A stretch of 64,000 bases of DNA from an uncultured Roseobacter sp. (GCF_947495025.1 NZ_CANLXG010000001.1:1426001-1490000), one strand, 5' to 3'; counted from the first letter of the stretch, positions 1-9,438 are shown. Notes: generated by a model not told the origin, from the sequence alone. A program made the numbers and translations.

Positions 1-2
1 GC

Positions 3-371
3 GACTTTGTCACCGGCATGGGCGGATACTACGCGGTTCTGGCCACAGCGATGGTCATCGTGTTTGTAACCGGTATGATCCTTGAATCCCTGCCCGTGAC
101 GATCATCCTGGCACCGATTCTGGCACCGATTGCCGTGTCTGTCGGTGTGGATCCGATCCACTTTGCCGTGGTCTTCCTTGTGGGTGCGTCAATCGGGTTC
201 ATCACGCCGCCATATGGTCTGAACCTTTATGTCGCGTCCGGGGTGACGGGAGTGCCCTACTTCAGGCTGCTCAAGTTCTCCACGATGTACCTTGTGTCAC
301 TCCTGATCGTCTGGATTTTTGTTGCTCTGACACCGATCACCGCCTTGTGGTTGGTTCAGTTGATGCAATAA
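3..371 (+). CDS. TRAP transporter large permease (DctM family), C-terminal part
   Basis: This is the C-terminal ~122 residues of a TRAP transporter large membrane subunit, open at the left window edge. It has several hydrophobic segments and the family-typical stretch IGFITPPYGLNLYVASGV near residue 70, which matches the conserved end of DctM proteins. DctM forms the sodium-coupled membrane channel that takes organic acids from a periplasmic DctP receptor. The stop is at 369-371 and an IclR-type regulator follows on the same strand, so the regulator probably controls this transporter. The substrate cannot be read from the fragment. The reading frame runs in from upstream; an internal ATG at 18 is not the real start. 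Confidence 0.88.
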   Translation, partial: DFVTGMGGYYAVLATAMVIVFVTGMILESLPVTIILAPILAPIAVSVGVDPIHFAVVFLVGASIGFITPPYGLNLYVASGVTGVPYFRLLKFSTMYLVSLLIVWIFVALTPITALWLVQLMQ

Positions 372-404
372 GCAGAGGACCAGACAGAATTGCCGGACGG
401 AAAC

Positions 405-1169
405 ATGACTGAAAAACAGGACCAGATACCCACCAATCTCAGGTTGCTGGTCCTGTTGGAGGAAGTGGTGAAGGCCGGTGTGCCGGTCACCCCCTCGGTG
501 ATCAAGGATGCCCTGAACCTGCCAAAGCCCACGTTGCACAGACTGTTCAACACCGCCGAGGCCGAAGGGTTCCTGCAACGTGATATTGACGGCCGTTCCT
601 ATTCTCCGGGGCCCCGGCTCCGGACGATGGCCGTCAATGCTATTTCATCGCAGCGGGTACGCATGCTGCGTCTGAACATCCTGCGCGGTGTTGCCGATGA
701 AATCGGTGAGACCTGCAACATTGCCATGCCTGACCGCGAGGGCATGACATATCTTGACCGTATCGAGACACACTGGCCACTGCGCATTCAGCTGCCGGTG
801 GGCACCCAGGTGCCTTTTCACTGCACGGCCAGTGGCAAGATGTACCTGTCGTCGCTGCGCCCTTCGTACCTGGACCGCTATCTGGAAAGCGCGCGACTGG
901 AACGGCATGCGCCCGGTACGATCACTGACCGTGTGGCGCTGAAATCAGAGATCGAACTGACGCGCAGACGGGGCTACTCCTGCGACAATCAGGAGTTCAT
1001 GGAAGATATGGCTGCGGTGGCGGTGCCGGTGCTGGACAATCAGAAGCGCCTGATGTCCACGCTGTCCGTCCATGCGCCGATACAGCGACAGACCCCCGAG
1101 ACACTCAGACAGTTCGTCGAGCCTCTGAAAAGGGCTGCGGCCCAGCTCGCGGAACAGGTGAACGCCTGA
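405..1169 (+). CDS. IclR family transcriptional regulator
   Basis: 254-residue IclR-type regulator. An N-terminal winged helix (about residues 10-75) is followed by the IclR effector domain, with the typical stretches ADEIGETCNIA, TYLDRIETHWPLR and FHCTASGKMYLS. These proteins are dimers that bind a small carboxylate or aromatic ligand and control neighbouring catabolic operons. I chose the ATG at 405, which follows a purine-rich GGACGG; a TTG at 390 in the same frame is the alternative. It starts 33 bases after the TRAP permease stop on the same strand, so regulation of that transporter is likely. The ligand is unknown. Confidence 0.9.
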   Translation: MTEKQDQIPTNLRLLVLLEEVVKAGVPVTPSVIKDALNLPKPTLHRLFNTAEAEGFLQRDIDGRSYSPGPRLRTMAVNAISSQRVRMLRLNILRGVADEIGETCNIAMPDREGMTYLDRIETHWPLRIQLPVGTQVPFHCTASGKMYLSSLRPSYLDRYLESARLERHAPGTITDRVALKSEIELTRRRGYSCDNQEFMEDMAAVAVPVLDNQKRLMSTLSVHAPIQRQTPETLRQFVEPLKRAAAQLAEQVNA

Positions 1170-1174
1170 TCTTC

Positions 1175-3424
1175 TCAGGTTTCTTCCTCCAGCGAAGCCT
1201 CCGCCTCAACAGTAAAGAAAAAGTCAGGGTTTCCGGCCTCGTCCAGCACGTGATCCGGTATGCAATCAGGACCCTGTGCAAAAACCGCAGACCCGAAAGC
1301 GCGCAGCATGAGCGACAGTTTCTGCAGGCGCTGTCCGGTAATCTCACTGTAGAACTGCTGGTATTTCTGCGTTTTCTTCAGCGCCCGGATATGCGCACAG
1401 TGGGCCTCGACACATTGATTGTGCGCAGCGGCGATTTCCGCGTCCTGCATCAGCCGGTCGAATTCAGCGCGCGCTCCCGGTACAAGGCGCTGCGCCGAAT
1501 GGTCCTCCTGAGCATTGTGGTTCATGCGAAACCAGTAATTGAGTCCCTGATCCCGATCCACGTGGTTCACCCGGCCCCGGTCGCGCTTGACCAGAAAGCT
1601 GTCAGCGGAGCGCAGTGCATAGTGGTTGAGCGTTACCAGATCGTACCCCCAGGTCGCTGTCGTAGATCTCCAGGCGTTGCGGTATTCGCTGCGTGGCAGC
1701 GCCGCCCCTGATCCGTTCACCCACCTGATTTCATCAACCAGCTGAGGCTGGAGACCCTTGGGTCGGTGAACGCCCATTTTGCGGAATATCCCGATGTTCC
1801 GCACCAGCGTTTTGAATCCCCAGGCCTGATGCGGTTTCCGGGTGAACTGTGCCGCGCATCGGGCGAACTGTTCAGTAACAAATTGATCTTCGAATTTTTC
1901 CACACCGGCATTGCCGAAAAGCCGCCAGGTCATTGAGATCAGGTTCGCATCACCCACTGCCGCGTAAAGATCCGTTAACTTCCCCTCTCCAACGTGGATG
2001 TTGATAAACTCATCCACATCCATCGACACAACCCAGTCGAGATCCGCAAACAGCGGTTCCTGGTCGGCAGCATGAAGTGCGGCATGCTGCGGTTTCATCC
2101 CCATCTGCCGGAAAGGGTTGTCACGGTGGCGGACAAGACCCTTTTCCTCAAGGAGGCTCAGAAAGCTGTCGGTTCCGTCGGTGCAGTCGTTGGAATACAC
2201 GATGAAATCGGTAACGCCGATGGACCGGTGCCAGGCAAGCCATTCAAGGATAAACGGCCCCTCGTTCTTCATACAGGTCACAATGCCGGTCCGGTTGGCA
2301 TCTGCGCCCGGTCGCGGTTTCAGGCTGACACGGGGCGCACGCCGGGGCGTTTCACCAAAATGTCCGGCAAAAAGGGCTATCAGTTCTTTATCTTCGGAAA
2401 GGCTGGACTTGGGCGCGATACCAGAGACCTGTACACCCGGGTGGCGTAACGCCATCGCCTGGACGAAGGGCATCTGCGGCGTGTCATCATCCGTTGCACC
2501 GACGATACGTACCTGCCGCCAGATCGCAGCGCCGGATACCCTGTCCGGTGCGACGCACCACCGCGACGCTCCCCCCTCCGCATCAAATCTCCGGCAGATA
2601 TGATCTCCGAACCCTGTTGTCCCGCCCGGACGCAGGCCCCATGGGTAAATCCGCTCGCCTTTCAGCAACAGGACACCGCGCGGCGACCGCGCCGCTGCGT
2701 CGAAAACGGTATCGCCTTTCAGAGGGAGCAGCAGATCGCTGACGTCCAGGTTCATGACACCTGCAGCTTTTCCCAGGTACAGGTATCGCGTCATTTCGTA
2801 CAGAATGACGGCACCGTAGGGGGCGTTCTCCTGATCCGGCAGCGGGTGCTGCATCCGATCACGGCCCGGCGCATCGGGCGCGTACCACGGCAGGCGCGCG
2901 TCACCCTCGCCGGGCACACCCAGTGGCGTATCAAAACGCAGGATCAGAACGCGTCTGATCCCGGGCACCGGACGCGCGTTCAACAGAGTTTCCAGTGCGC
3001 TGGTCTCGGGATCGGCGGCCCGGTCGATCAGCAACAACGCCTCGAGGTCATGCTGGCCGGCGTGAAAGACAAGCCAGTCGCGCACGTTTTCTGCTGTCTC
3101 TGCATGCCTGATCGCAACGCAGGTATTCAGGTCGTCAAAGAGTTCCGGCTGCGGCTTCAGGGAAATAACCTGCATCTCCTCACCGGTGAGAGGCAGCACA
3201 ACACCGTTGTCCGGCGCGGGCGATTTACCTATGATCTGCAACGCGTTACCGATGCGGCGTACCGCACGGATGTCAAACCCGGCGTTGCTGTCGAGCGCAT
3301 CACGCGGAAATCCGACATCTGTAAACACCATGCTGGTCTGCGCGCCGTCTACGGGCGCGACGACGCCGAAAACCGTTCCCGCGCCGGTTTGCAGCGTTGC
3401 AATCTCGTGGCGTTGTACGTCCAC
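1175..3424 (-). CDS. Large glycosyltransferase family 2-like protein with two tandem GT-like halves
   Basis: 749 residues. The C-terminal half (from about residue 378) is a clear GT-A-type glycosyltransferase of the Glyco_tranf_2_4 kind: it opens with GIVTCMKNEGPFILEWLAWH, continues with DFIVYSNDCTDGT, and has the metal-binding motif MDVDEF near residue 470. The N-terminal half (about residues 100-240) shows the same layout in weakened form (VAIRHAETAENVRDWLVFHAG, then LDVSDLLLP), which looks like a degenerate duplicate. It would transfer a sugar to a surface polysaccharide or similar acceptor in the cytoplasm. GTG start at 3424 follows AAGGACGG. No signal peptide. Neighbours are unrelated, so the acceptor is unknown. 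Confidence 0.8.
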   Translation of the reverse strand: MDVQRHEIATLQTGAGTVFGVVAPVDGAQTSMVFTDVGFPRDALDSNAGFDIRAVRRIGNALQIIGKSPAPDNGVVLPLTGEEMQVISLKPQPELFDDLNTCVAIRHAETAENVRDWLVFHAGQHDLEALLLIDRAADPETSALETLLNARPVPGIRRVLILRFDTPLGVPGEGDARLPWYAPDAPGRDRMQHPLPDQENAPYGAVILYEMTRYLYLGKAAGVMNLDVSDLLLPLKGDTVFDAAARSPRGVLLLKGERIYPWGLRPGGTTGFGDHICRRFDAEGGASRWCVAPDRVSGAAIWRQVRIVGATDDDTPQMPFVQAMALRHPGVQVSGIAPKSSLSEDKELIALFAGHFGETPRRAPRVSLKPRPGADANRTGIVTCMKNEGPFILEWLAWHRSIGVTDFIVYSNDCTDGTDSFLSLLEEKGLVRHRDNPFRQMGMKPQHAALHAADQEPLFADLDWVVSMDVDEFINIHVGEGKLTDLYAAVGDANLISMTWRLFGNAGVEKFEDQFVTEQFARCAAQFTRKPHQAWGFKTLVRNIGIFRKMGVHRPKGLQPQLVDEIRWVNGSGAALPRSEYRNAWRSTTATWGYDLVTLNHYALRSADSFLVKRDRGRVNHVDRDQGLNYWFRMNHNAQEDHSAQRLVPGARAEFDRLMQDAEIAAAHNQCVEAHCAHIRALKKTQKYQQFYSEITGQRLQKLSLMLRAFGSAVFAQGPDCIPDHVLDEAGNPDFFFTVEAEASLEEET

Positions 3425-3548
3425 CTGCCCGTCCTTCTTGGGGGCGTTTCGATTGTCAGCCCCACCTGCTCCCGCCCGGTTTCACGGGCCACGGTGCAAC
3501 TCTAATCCTGCATGAACGCAATTCAAAGGCCGCGGACTCCGTCCGAGG

Positions 3549-4418
3549 TCAGTCAGGGCCGAAAATCTCAGTAAACGGTCCGACACACTGGCGAAATCCG
3601 TCTTCGAAACTGCCATTGCCCGGGTGCCACACGCTTTCAAGCGAGACAACGCCATCATACCCGTCAGCCCGCAGCGCGTCAGCGATGGGACGCAACACCG
3701 GACCAAGCTGTCCCTCTCCCAGACGTCGGACCTCAAGTGTAGCGCGGGGGGTATCGACGATGACATCCTTGATGTGCAGATGGCCAAGGTATCCGCCACG
3801 CAGTGCGCCATAGCCATCCGGCCAGGCTGTTTCATGACACCAGCAGTTATTGGCAGGATCCCACAGCACCTGCAGCACATCCTTTGCATCCAGGTCGTCA
3901 ATCATCCGCCGCGCAGTATAACTTGAGTTGACCATGGTACCGTTGCCCGTTTCGACCACAAGCCTGATCCCTTCTGCCCGTGCCAGTTCAACCGCTGGCG
4001 CAGTCATCGACAACAAACTGTCCCAGGCGCCCTGCGCCACGTTCCAGACCTCGGCGCCACCGTGACCCCAGAGAATCTGCTCTTTTTTCTGGGTCATGAT
4101 CCGCACCAGCGGTGCGCCGGTCCGGTGCGCCATATCGATCACACGTTTCAGGGCATCCATATGGACGGTATGCTCGGGATCTCCCGCGTGGTTACCGGTT
4201 GTCAGACCGGCAAAGATGTGGCGGGAGAGACAGGAAACAGGTTTGCCGCGATCACGCAGCAACGTGTCGATCTGCCGGATTTGTTCCGGTGAATGATCGC
4301 CGACTTCGGTGTCACCCACAAACTGCAGTTCGGCATAGGTCAGGCCAAAATCGTCCATCACATCAACGGCCCGGGCGAGATCGCGGCTGATGCCGTCGCA
4401 GATAACGCCCAGCTTCAC
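3549..4418 (-). CDS. Sugar phosphate isomerase/epimerase, TIM-barrel (AP endonuclease family 2)
   Basis: 289 residues. A xylose-isomerase-like TIM barrel, with metal-site segments typical of the family: RLVVETGNGTM, VLWDPANNCWCHE, YLGHLHIKDV and VSLESVWHP. Family members isomerise or epimerise keto-sugars, hydroxypyruvate-like acids or inositol derivatives. It overlaps the upstream dehydrogenase gene by four bases (ATGA, 4415-4418), so the two are translationally coupled and probably act in one pathway that converts a sugar acid. The exact substrate cannot be assigned. The start MKLGVICDGISRD is the normal first beta strand. Confidence 0.85.
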   Translation of the reverse strand: MKLGVICDGISRDLARAVDVMDDFGLTYAELQFVGDTEVGDHSPEQIRQIDTLLRDRGKPVSCLSRHIFAGLTTGNHAGDPEHTVHMDALKRVIDMAHRTGAPLVRIMTQKKEQILWGHGGAEVWNVAQGAWDSLLSMTAPAVELARAEGIRLVVETGNGTMVNSSYTARRMIDDLDAKDVLQVLWDPANNCWCHETAWPDGYGALRGGYLGHLHIKDVIVDTPRATLEVRRLGEGQLGPVLRPIADALRADGYDGVVSLESVWHPGNGSFEDGFRQCVGPFTEIFGPD

Positions 4419-5317
4419 CTGCTGCCCTCGCGGTGCAGTTCAGCTCCGATGATTTCCTCGATAACGCGTGTACAGACCCAGTTGTCGCCGTCAGGATATT
4501 TTGTCCGGCCGGCATGAAATATCTGCATCGCAGCGGCGGCTGTATGTAACGGCACGCCCAGCGCTTCGCCAAGACCCATCGAGATCGTCAGATCCTTGTG
4601 CATCGTGTTGATATGGCTGCCGGTTCCCTCGAACTGCCGGTCGATGATCTTTTCCAGCGCGTTGTTGACGACGCCACAGCCGGCAGAAGAGGTTGAGAAA
4701 ACGTCCAGAATAACCTGTCCCGGCACACCAGCCTTCGCCGCAAGTGCGGCGGCCTCAAAGGTAGCGGAGAACTGCGCGCCGATGAGTGACTGAAGGCAGG
4801 CCTTGACCGTCTGACCATCTCCCGGTCGGGTGCCGACCCGGTGAATGTTTGCGGAAACCGCCTGCATCACCGGGGCAACTCGGTCCAGCACGTCATCCGG
4901 CGCCGCTGCCATCATCGTCAGAGTGCCGGACTGTGCACCCGGGTAACCGCCCGACACCGGCGTGTCGACCAGATCAATGCCTGATCCCTCCATGTCCGCG
5001 CCGATTGCGCGGGCCTCGTCGGGCCGGACCGTAGCGCTCAGGATCGCAGTGCCGCCCGGCGCCATATGCGACACCAGCCCGTCGGGACCGAGGATCACGT
5101 CGCGTGCCTCCTGCCCTGTCATCACCATGACAAATACGACATCTGCGGACCGGCCGATTTCGGCTGGGTTCACCACGGCCTTACCGCCCATGTCGATGAA
5201 TGCCTGCATCCTGTCGGGTTTCGGGTCATATCCCGAGACTTCAAACCCGTTTCTGATAAGATTAAGCGCGATACCGCTGCCCATATCGCCAATACCGGCG
5301 ATTCCCGTTCTGAACAT
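4415..5317 (-). CDS. NAD(P)-dependent beta-hydroxyacid dehydrogenase (3-hydroxyisobutyrate dehydrogenase family)
   Basis: 300 residues. It has an N-terminal Rossmann fold (GIAGIGDMGSGIALNLIRNG), the family substrate-binding segment DTPVSGGYPGAQSGTLT, and the region around the catalytic lysine (GDGQTVKACLQSLIGAQ). This family oxidises beta-hydroxy acids such as 3-hydroxyisobutyrate, tartronate semialdehyde or L-threonate. I placed the start at the ATG at 5317, behind GGGGAGG; a longer frame to 5482 lacks homology. It is the first gene of a two-gene operon with the TIM-barrel isomerase. L-threonate/hydroxypyruvate-type metabolism is plausible but inferred only. Confidence 0.87.
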   Translation of the reverse strand: MFRTGIAGIGDMGSGIALNLIRNGFEVSGYDPKPDRMQAFIDMGGKAVVNPAEIGRSADVVFVMVMTGQEARDVILGPDGLVSHMAPGGTAILSATVRPDEARAIGADMEGSGIDLVDTPVSGGYPGAQSGTLTMMAAAPDDVLDRVAPVMQAVSANIHRVGTRPGDGQTVKACLQSLIGAQFSATFEAAALAAKAGVPGQVILDVFSTSSAGCGVVNNALEKIIDRQFEGTGSHINTMHKDLTISMGLGEALGVPLHTAAAAMQIFHAGRTKYPDGDNWVCTRVIEEIIGAELHREGSR

Positions 5318-5603
5318 GACAGTTACCTCCCCGTCCTGCGTTCCGTTTCCCTGAAAAGGGATGTCAAAAGCGGAGATTTCACGCGCCACCTTTGTGACGT
5401 CGGGCGGGTCCGGTAGACACCCCGCTGCCCGGTTAGGTGGCGTTACGCTAGCACCGGCCCGCGGCGGCTGACAAGGCAGCACCAGCCACCTTCGCCGGCG
5501 CGGGTTTGCTTAAATGGTTGCCAAACAGGTCGCACCTGCGTGATGCTGCAGGCCCGCGCCAGTATCGCGACACCCGAAATCACCGGGACAGAAAGGACAT
5601 CCG
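5318..5603. other. Divergent intergenic region, dehydrogenase / cysteine synthase-like
   Basis: About 286 bases between two divergent genes, so it must hold promoters for both. The dehydrogenase ribosome site GGGGAGG (minus strand) lies just beside its start. For the plus-strand gene there is a purine-rich GGGACAGAAAGGA before 5604. I see no convincing -35/-10 pair, repeat or small gene. Confidence 0.5.
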
Positions 5604-6680
5604 ATGACAGCTTCCTCCATCCGCCGGACGACAGGTCAGGGCAAAACATTCGATTCAGTTCTGGATACCGTCGGCAATACGCCGGTGATCCGCATCAACA
5701 ACCTCGCACCAGAGGGCGTCGAGCTTTACGTCAAAGCCGAGTTCTTCAATCCTGCCGCATCGGTCAAGGACCGCCTCGCCCTGAATATCATCGAGGCCGC
5801 CGAACGGTCCGGCACCTTGAAACCCGGCCAGACCGTGGTCGAGGCGACATCGGGCAACACTGGCATCGGTCTGGCGATGGTCTGTGCACAAAAGGGTTAT
5901 CCGCTGGTTGTGACGATGGCGGACAGTTTTTCGATCGAGCGCCGCCGCCTGATGCGGATGCTGGGCGCAAAGGTCATTCTGACGCCCCGTGCCGAAAAAG
6001 GTTTCGGTATGTATAACAAGGCGGCTGAACTGGCCGAAGCGAACGGCTGGTTCCTCGCAAGCCAGTTCGAGACAAAAGCCAACGCCGATATTCACGAAGC
6101 CACAACCGCACAGGAAATCCTGGGAGATTTTGCCGGCCGCAGGCTCGACTACATCGTCACGGGCTACGGGACGGGTGGGACTGTCACTGGGATCGGGCGC
6201 GTCATGCGCAGGGAACGGCCTGACACGAAAATCATCCTTACCGAGCCCGCAAATGCACAGCTGGTCGGCAGTGGTGTAGCCCAGGACCGGCGCGACAACG
6301 GGGCCCCTGCGGTCAGCCACAGCGCCTTTGAGCCACATCCGATCCAGGGATGGACACCGGACTTTATCCCGGCGGTTCTGCAGGAAGGGCTGGACAGCAG
6401 TTATTACGATGAGCTGCTGCCCGTCGCCGGGACCGACGGTATCGCGTGGGCCCGCAGGCTGGCCGCTGAAGAAGGCATTCTCACCGGAATTTCGGGCGGG
6501 TCGACCTTTGCCATTTCGCAACAAGTCGCCGGAACGGCAGCGCCCGGATCGGTTATCCTGTGCATGCTGCCGGATACGGGCGAGCGCTATCTCTCGACAC
6601 CGATGTTCGAGGAAATTGATGCCGAGATGAACGACGAAGAGACCGCAATCTCGAAATCCACCCCCGGATACCAGATGTAA
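5604..6680 (+). CDS. Cysteine synthase family protein (PLP-dependent, CysK-like)
   Basis: 358 residues. A fold-type II PLP enzyme: PLP lysine in NPAASVKDRLAL (K55), phosphate/substrate loop EATSGNTGIGLAM, glycine-rich cofactor loop VTGYGTGGTVTGIGRV and C-terminal GISGGSTFAISQ. Cysteine synthase makes L-cysteine from O-acetylserine and sulfide. The protein is longer than typical CysK (~310-325), with an extended C-terminus ending in GYQM and a modified substrate loop (TMADSFSIERR instead of the usual TMPETMS-ERR). A specialised beta-substituted-alanine synthase is therefore possible. A LysR regulator follows on the same strand. Confidence 0.88.
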   Translation: MTASSIRRTTGQGKTFDSVLDTVGNTPVIRINNLAPEGVELYVKAEFFNPAASVKDRLALNIIEAAERSGTLKPGQTVVEATSGNTGIGLAMVCAQKGYPLVVTMADSFSIERRRLMRMLGAKVILTPRAEKGFGMYNKAAELAEANGWFLASQFETKANADIHEATTAQEILGDFAGRRLDYIVTGYGTGGTVTGIGRVMRRERPDTKIILTEPANAQLVGSGVAQDRRDNGAPAVSHSAFEPHPIQGWTPDFIPAVLQEGLDSSYYDELLPVAGTDGIAWARRLAAEEGILTGISGGSTFAISQQVAGTAAPGSVILCMLPDTGERYLSTPMFEEIDAEMNDEETAISKSTPGYQM

Positions 6681-6758
6681 AATCGTCGAAACCCTGTTTC
6701 GGAAATTTCAAACAGGCAATAAACGCGATACTGTCCGGTGCAGAAACGGAGAACCGCC

Positions 6759-7745
6759 ATGCACCGGTCAAAACTCAGCCTCAAGTCGCTGGAACTTTTC
6801 CGCGAAACCGCCCGCTGCGGACAGATCAGGACAGTTGCGCGTGAAGCTGGCCTGTCCGTCAGCACTGTGTCACATCACCTGAGCCAGCTTGAGGAGGCAC
6901 TGGGGGTTGCCCTGCTGGATCACGCCAGGCGCCCCATGGCACTGACAGCAGAGGGCGCGGCATTCCTTGAATACGTCGATGACGCGCTGGACATTCTGCG
7001 CAAAGCCGAAAGTGCTGCGCTGACAGGGCGTCTGTCAGACGTGCGCAACCTGCGTCTGGCACTTATTGAGGACTTTGACAGCAGTGTTGCGCCCGACCTG
7101 GCAAGATTGCTTGCGCGGGATATGACATCGTGCCGGTTTGTGCACCTTACCCGGCCAAGCCACGATATCCTTGCCCTGCTGCACAGCCGTAAAATCGACA
7201 TCGGTATCGCAACAAGGCCCCAGTCCCCTCCTGACGGCATGACAGAGTGGCCGGTTCTGCGCGACCCTTACGTTCTGGCCATGCCGGCCGGTGCCTCGGC
7301 TGCTCCTGCCGACATGCTGTCCAGTCAGTCTGACCTGCCCTTTCTGCGCTACAGCGATGACCAGCTTATCGGCAAACAGATCAGCGCGCACCTGCGCCGC
7401 CAGCGGATTGATCTGCCCCACAGGTTTCAGTTCGAAAGCAACCAGTCGCTCATGGGCATGATCGCCGATGGCACCGGCTGGGCCATCACCACTCCTACAA
7501 ACTACCTGCGCGCACGGCGCTTTCGCGACAGAGTAAAGATCGCGCCCCTCCCGGGCAGGGAATTCGCCCGCTATATTTCCGTGTTTGCCCGCGCCGATTT
7601 TGATCCCATGACAACTCAGATCGTCCGGAACCACATGCGAAGCCTGATCAGTGACAGCGTGGTGACCCCTGCGGTGGATAAAATGCCCTGGCTTATCGGG
7701 AAAATGCTGGTGCCGGAGCACGCCAGTTTCACTTCAGAACCCTGA
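6759..7745 (+). CDS. LysR family transcriptional regulator
   Basis: 328 residues. An N-terminal winged helix (LKSLELFRETARCGQIRTVAREAGLSVSTVSHHLSQLEEALG, described here by its ends LKSLELF and QLEEALG) is followed by a periplasmic-binding-protein-like effector domain. The ATG at 6759 lies behind CGGAGA; a GTG at 6738 is a weaker alternative. It follows the cysteine-synthase-like gene by 78 bases on the same strand and ends overlapping the convergent methyltransferase gene by 17 bases. It probably regulates the cysK-like gene or the methylamine genes. The co-inducer is unknown. Confidence 0.9.
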   Translation: MHRSKLSLKSLELFRETARCGQIRTVAREAGLSVSTVSHHLSQLEEALGVALLDHARRPMALTAEGAAFLEYVDDALDILRKAESAALTGRLSDVRNLRLALIEDFDSSVAPDLARLLARDMTSCRFVHLTRPSHDILALLHSRKIDIGIATRPQSPPDGMTEWPVLRDPYVLAMPAGASAAPADMLSSQSDLPFLRYSDDQLIGKQISAHLRRQRIDLPHRFQFESNQSLMGMIADGTGWAITTPTNYLRARRFRDRVKIAPLPGREFARYISVFARADFDPMTTQIVRNHMRSLISDSVVTPAVDKMPWLIGKMLVPEHASFTSEP

Positions 7746-9249
7746 AAGCCTCTCGTATTGCACGATCCTGCGCTGCATTGAGGTATTCCGGGTGGTGTTC
7801 GCGCAGAATGCGGCACGCTTTATCGCGCGCCCTGCTCCATGCGTCTTCGGCACCGTTCTCTTCCCATGTACGGGGTGCTTCGCGATCGGCAAGCGACGGG
7901 TAGAAGTAATCCCGCTCCATCGCAGCGCTGGTATGTGTCCCCCCCAGAAAATGCCCGGCCCCTAGAACGGCGTCGCATATCGCCTCATATCCCAGATTAT
8001 CCTCTGTCACTTCCACACCGCGCAATGTGCGGTACGTGGCAGCATGCATTTCATCATCCAGCACAAAGGCCTCGAAACTGGCACCCAGCAGCGACGCGGT
8101 CATACCGGAGCTCTCGTAGATCAGGTTCCCCCCCGCCAAGGCCGCCGCGAGAGAGGAAATTCCTTTTTCCGCGCCGTACTGCGCGTCGATTGCCTTGGCG
8201 TCTGTCATGGATGCGGCAACCCCGGACGGCAGCCCCAGCCAGTTGCTGAGCTGGGCCGATGCGGCATTCAGCAGAGCAGTCTCTCCGCCACCACCCGCAA
8301 AGGCGCCGGTCCGCAAATCGACCACCAGCGGCCAGTTTGAGAACACCATCGGATGACCCGGCCGGACAGCGTGAACCATAAGCAGTGACCCCAGTGTTTC
8401 GGCCAGCGACTGCGCCAGAAAACCTGCCAGTGTCGCAGGTGCTGTAGCACCGGACTGCGCCGCGGTGATGCACGACACAGGAATATTGTGTTCAAGACAG
8501 GCATAGGTCACGTCGACAGCGTCTTCGCCGTAACGCATTGGTGATATCACGGGGCTGATATGCGCTTTGACAAAGGGGCGTTTTGAAAATTCACCTTCGC
8601 CACCCGCGACAATATCAAACATTCTGACCAGCGGTGCCACATGTTCGGCCAGGGTAAAGGCGGTCGCGACCGGACGTGTGGTATTCTTCATCAGGGCGTA
8701 CGCGGTGTTCACATCCAGATCGAACGGATCAGCCACGTCCGTGGCAATGCAACACCGCGTGAACCAGCCGATGTTTGTCAGCCGGTCCTGCAGGCGTGTA
8801 AAATCGTGCAGATCGCGCAGCGTCGAGGGCCTGTAAAGGCCTGTCTCCAGATCAAGTGTCTGAACGGCGGCACCTCCCGTGCCAAACCAGACCCGGTCGC
8901 CGCCAACCTCGATAGACCTGTCAGGGTCCCGGCCGTGCAGAACAAAGCTCTTTGCGGCCTGATCAATGGCATCTGACACAAGGCCACGGGGAAATGTCAC
9001 CCGGCCATCCGGTCTTTCTGCGGCGCCCGACCGCAGGAGGTCCTGGCGCAGGCGGTCCGGCACCTCACCCATCCCGAGTTCTGCCAGCAGCCTCAGGGCC
9101 GTATCCAGAATTGCATTGAGGTCACTGTCGCTCAGCGGCCTGTAAGCCCCGCCGGACTGCCCGGGTGCCGCCGGATTGAACTCCGGTGCTTTTGCCCGCT
9201 GCGCTTTCAGCGCCGCCCTGCCTTTGCGGCGACCTGCCCCGGGTGCCAT
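7729..9249 (-). CDS. MttB-family (trimethylamine methyltransferase-like) protein, no pyrrolysine
   Basis: 506 residues of the MttB superfamily, which moves a methyl group from a quaternary or tertiary amine to a corrinoid protein. Family-typical stretches are ALRLLAELGMGEVPD near the N-terminus, VWFGTGGAAVQTLD, GGGGETALLNAASAQLS and the C-terminal GAGHFLGGTHTSAAMERDYFYP. The frame is open throughout with no in-frame TAG, so this is a non-pyrrolysine member, like the glycine betaine methyltransferases. Its start is 189 bases from the divergent FAD/GcvT dehydrogenase gene. No corrinoid-protein gene is visible in the window. The true substrate (betaine, carnitine or another methylated amine) is not determinable. 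Confidence 0.88.
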   Translation of the reverse strand: MAPGAGRRKGRAALKAQRAKAPEFNPAAPGQSGGAYRPLSDSDLNAILDTALRLLAELGMGEVPDRLRQDLLRSGAAERPDGRVTFPRGLVSDAIDQAAKSFVLHGRDPDRSIEVGGDRVWFGTGGAAVQTLDLETGLYRPSTLRDLHDFTRLQDRLTNIGWFTRCCIATDVADPFDLDVNTAYALMKNTTRPVATAFTLAEHVAPLVRMFDIVAGGEGEFSKRPFVKAHISPVISPMRYGEDAVDVTYACLEHNIPVSCITAAQSGATAPATLAGFLAQSLAETLGSLLMVHAVRPGHPMVFSNWPLVVDLRTGAFAGGGGETALLNAASAQLSNWLGLPSGVAASMTDAKAIDAQYGAEKGISSLAAALAGGNLIYESSGMTASLLGASFEAFVLDDEMHAATYRTLRGVEVTEDNLGYEAICDAVLGAGHFLGGTHTSAAMERDYFYPSLADREAPRTWEENGAEDAWSRARDKACRILREHHPEYLNAAQDRAIREAFRVLK

Positions 9250-9438
9250 ATGTGCCGCTCCCTCTGCCGGTTACATCTGTGATGCTGCCGTTCCCGGCCC
9301 GTGCCTGACAAGTGCCGCCACCCGCTTTTCGGATTTTTCCAAAGACTATTTCGAAAAAATCTGTATCCGTCTGATTACCTTGACGCGGCATAGTGGGCTG
9401 CCATCACTTCGGCAGTGTGTGAGCATCGGAGAATAACT
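9250..9438. other. Divergent promoter region, MttB-like / dimethylglycine dehydrogenase-like
   Basis: 189 bases, AT-richer than its flanks around 9330-9365 (ATTTTTCCAAAG and TTTCGAAAAAAT). It must carry promoters for both divergent genes. The plus-strand gene has a purine-rich CGGAGAA seven bases before ATG 9439. A TTGACG lies near 9379 on the plus strand, but I see no matching -10 element, so I do not call a promoter position. Confidence 0.45.
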
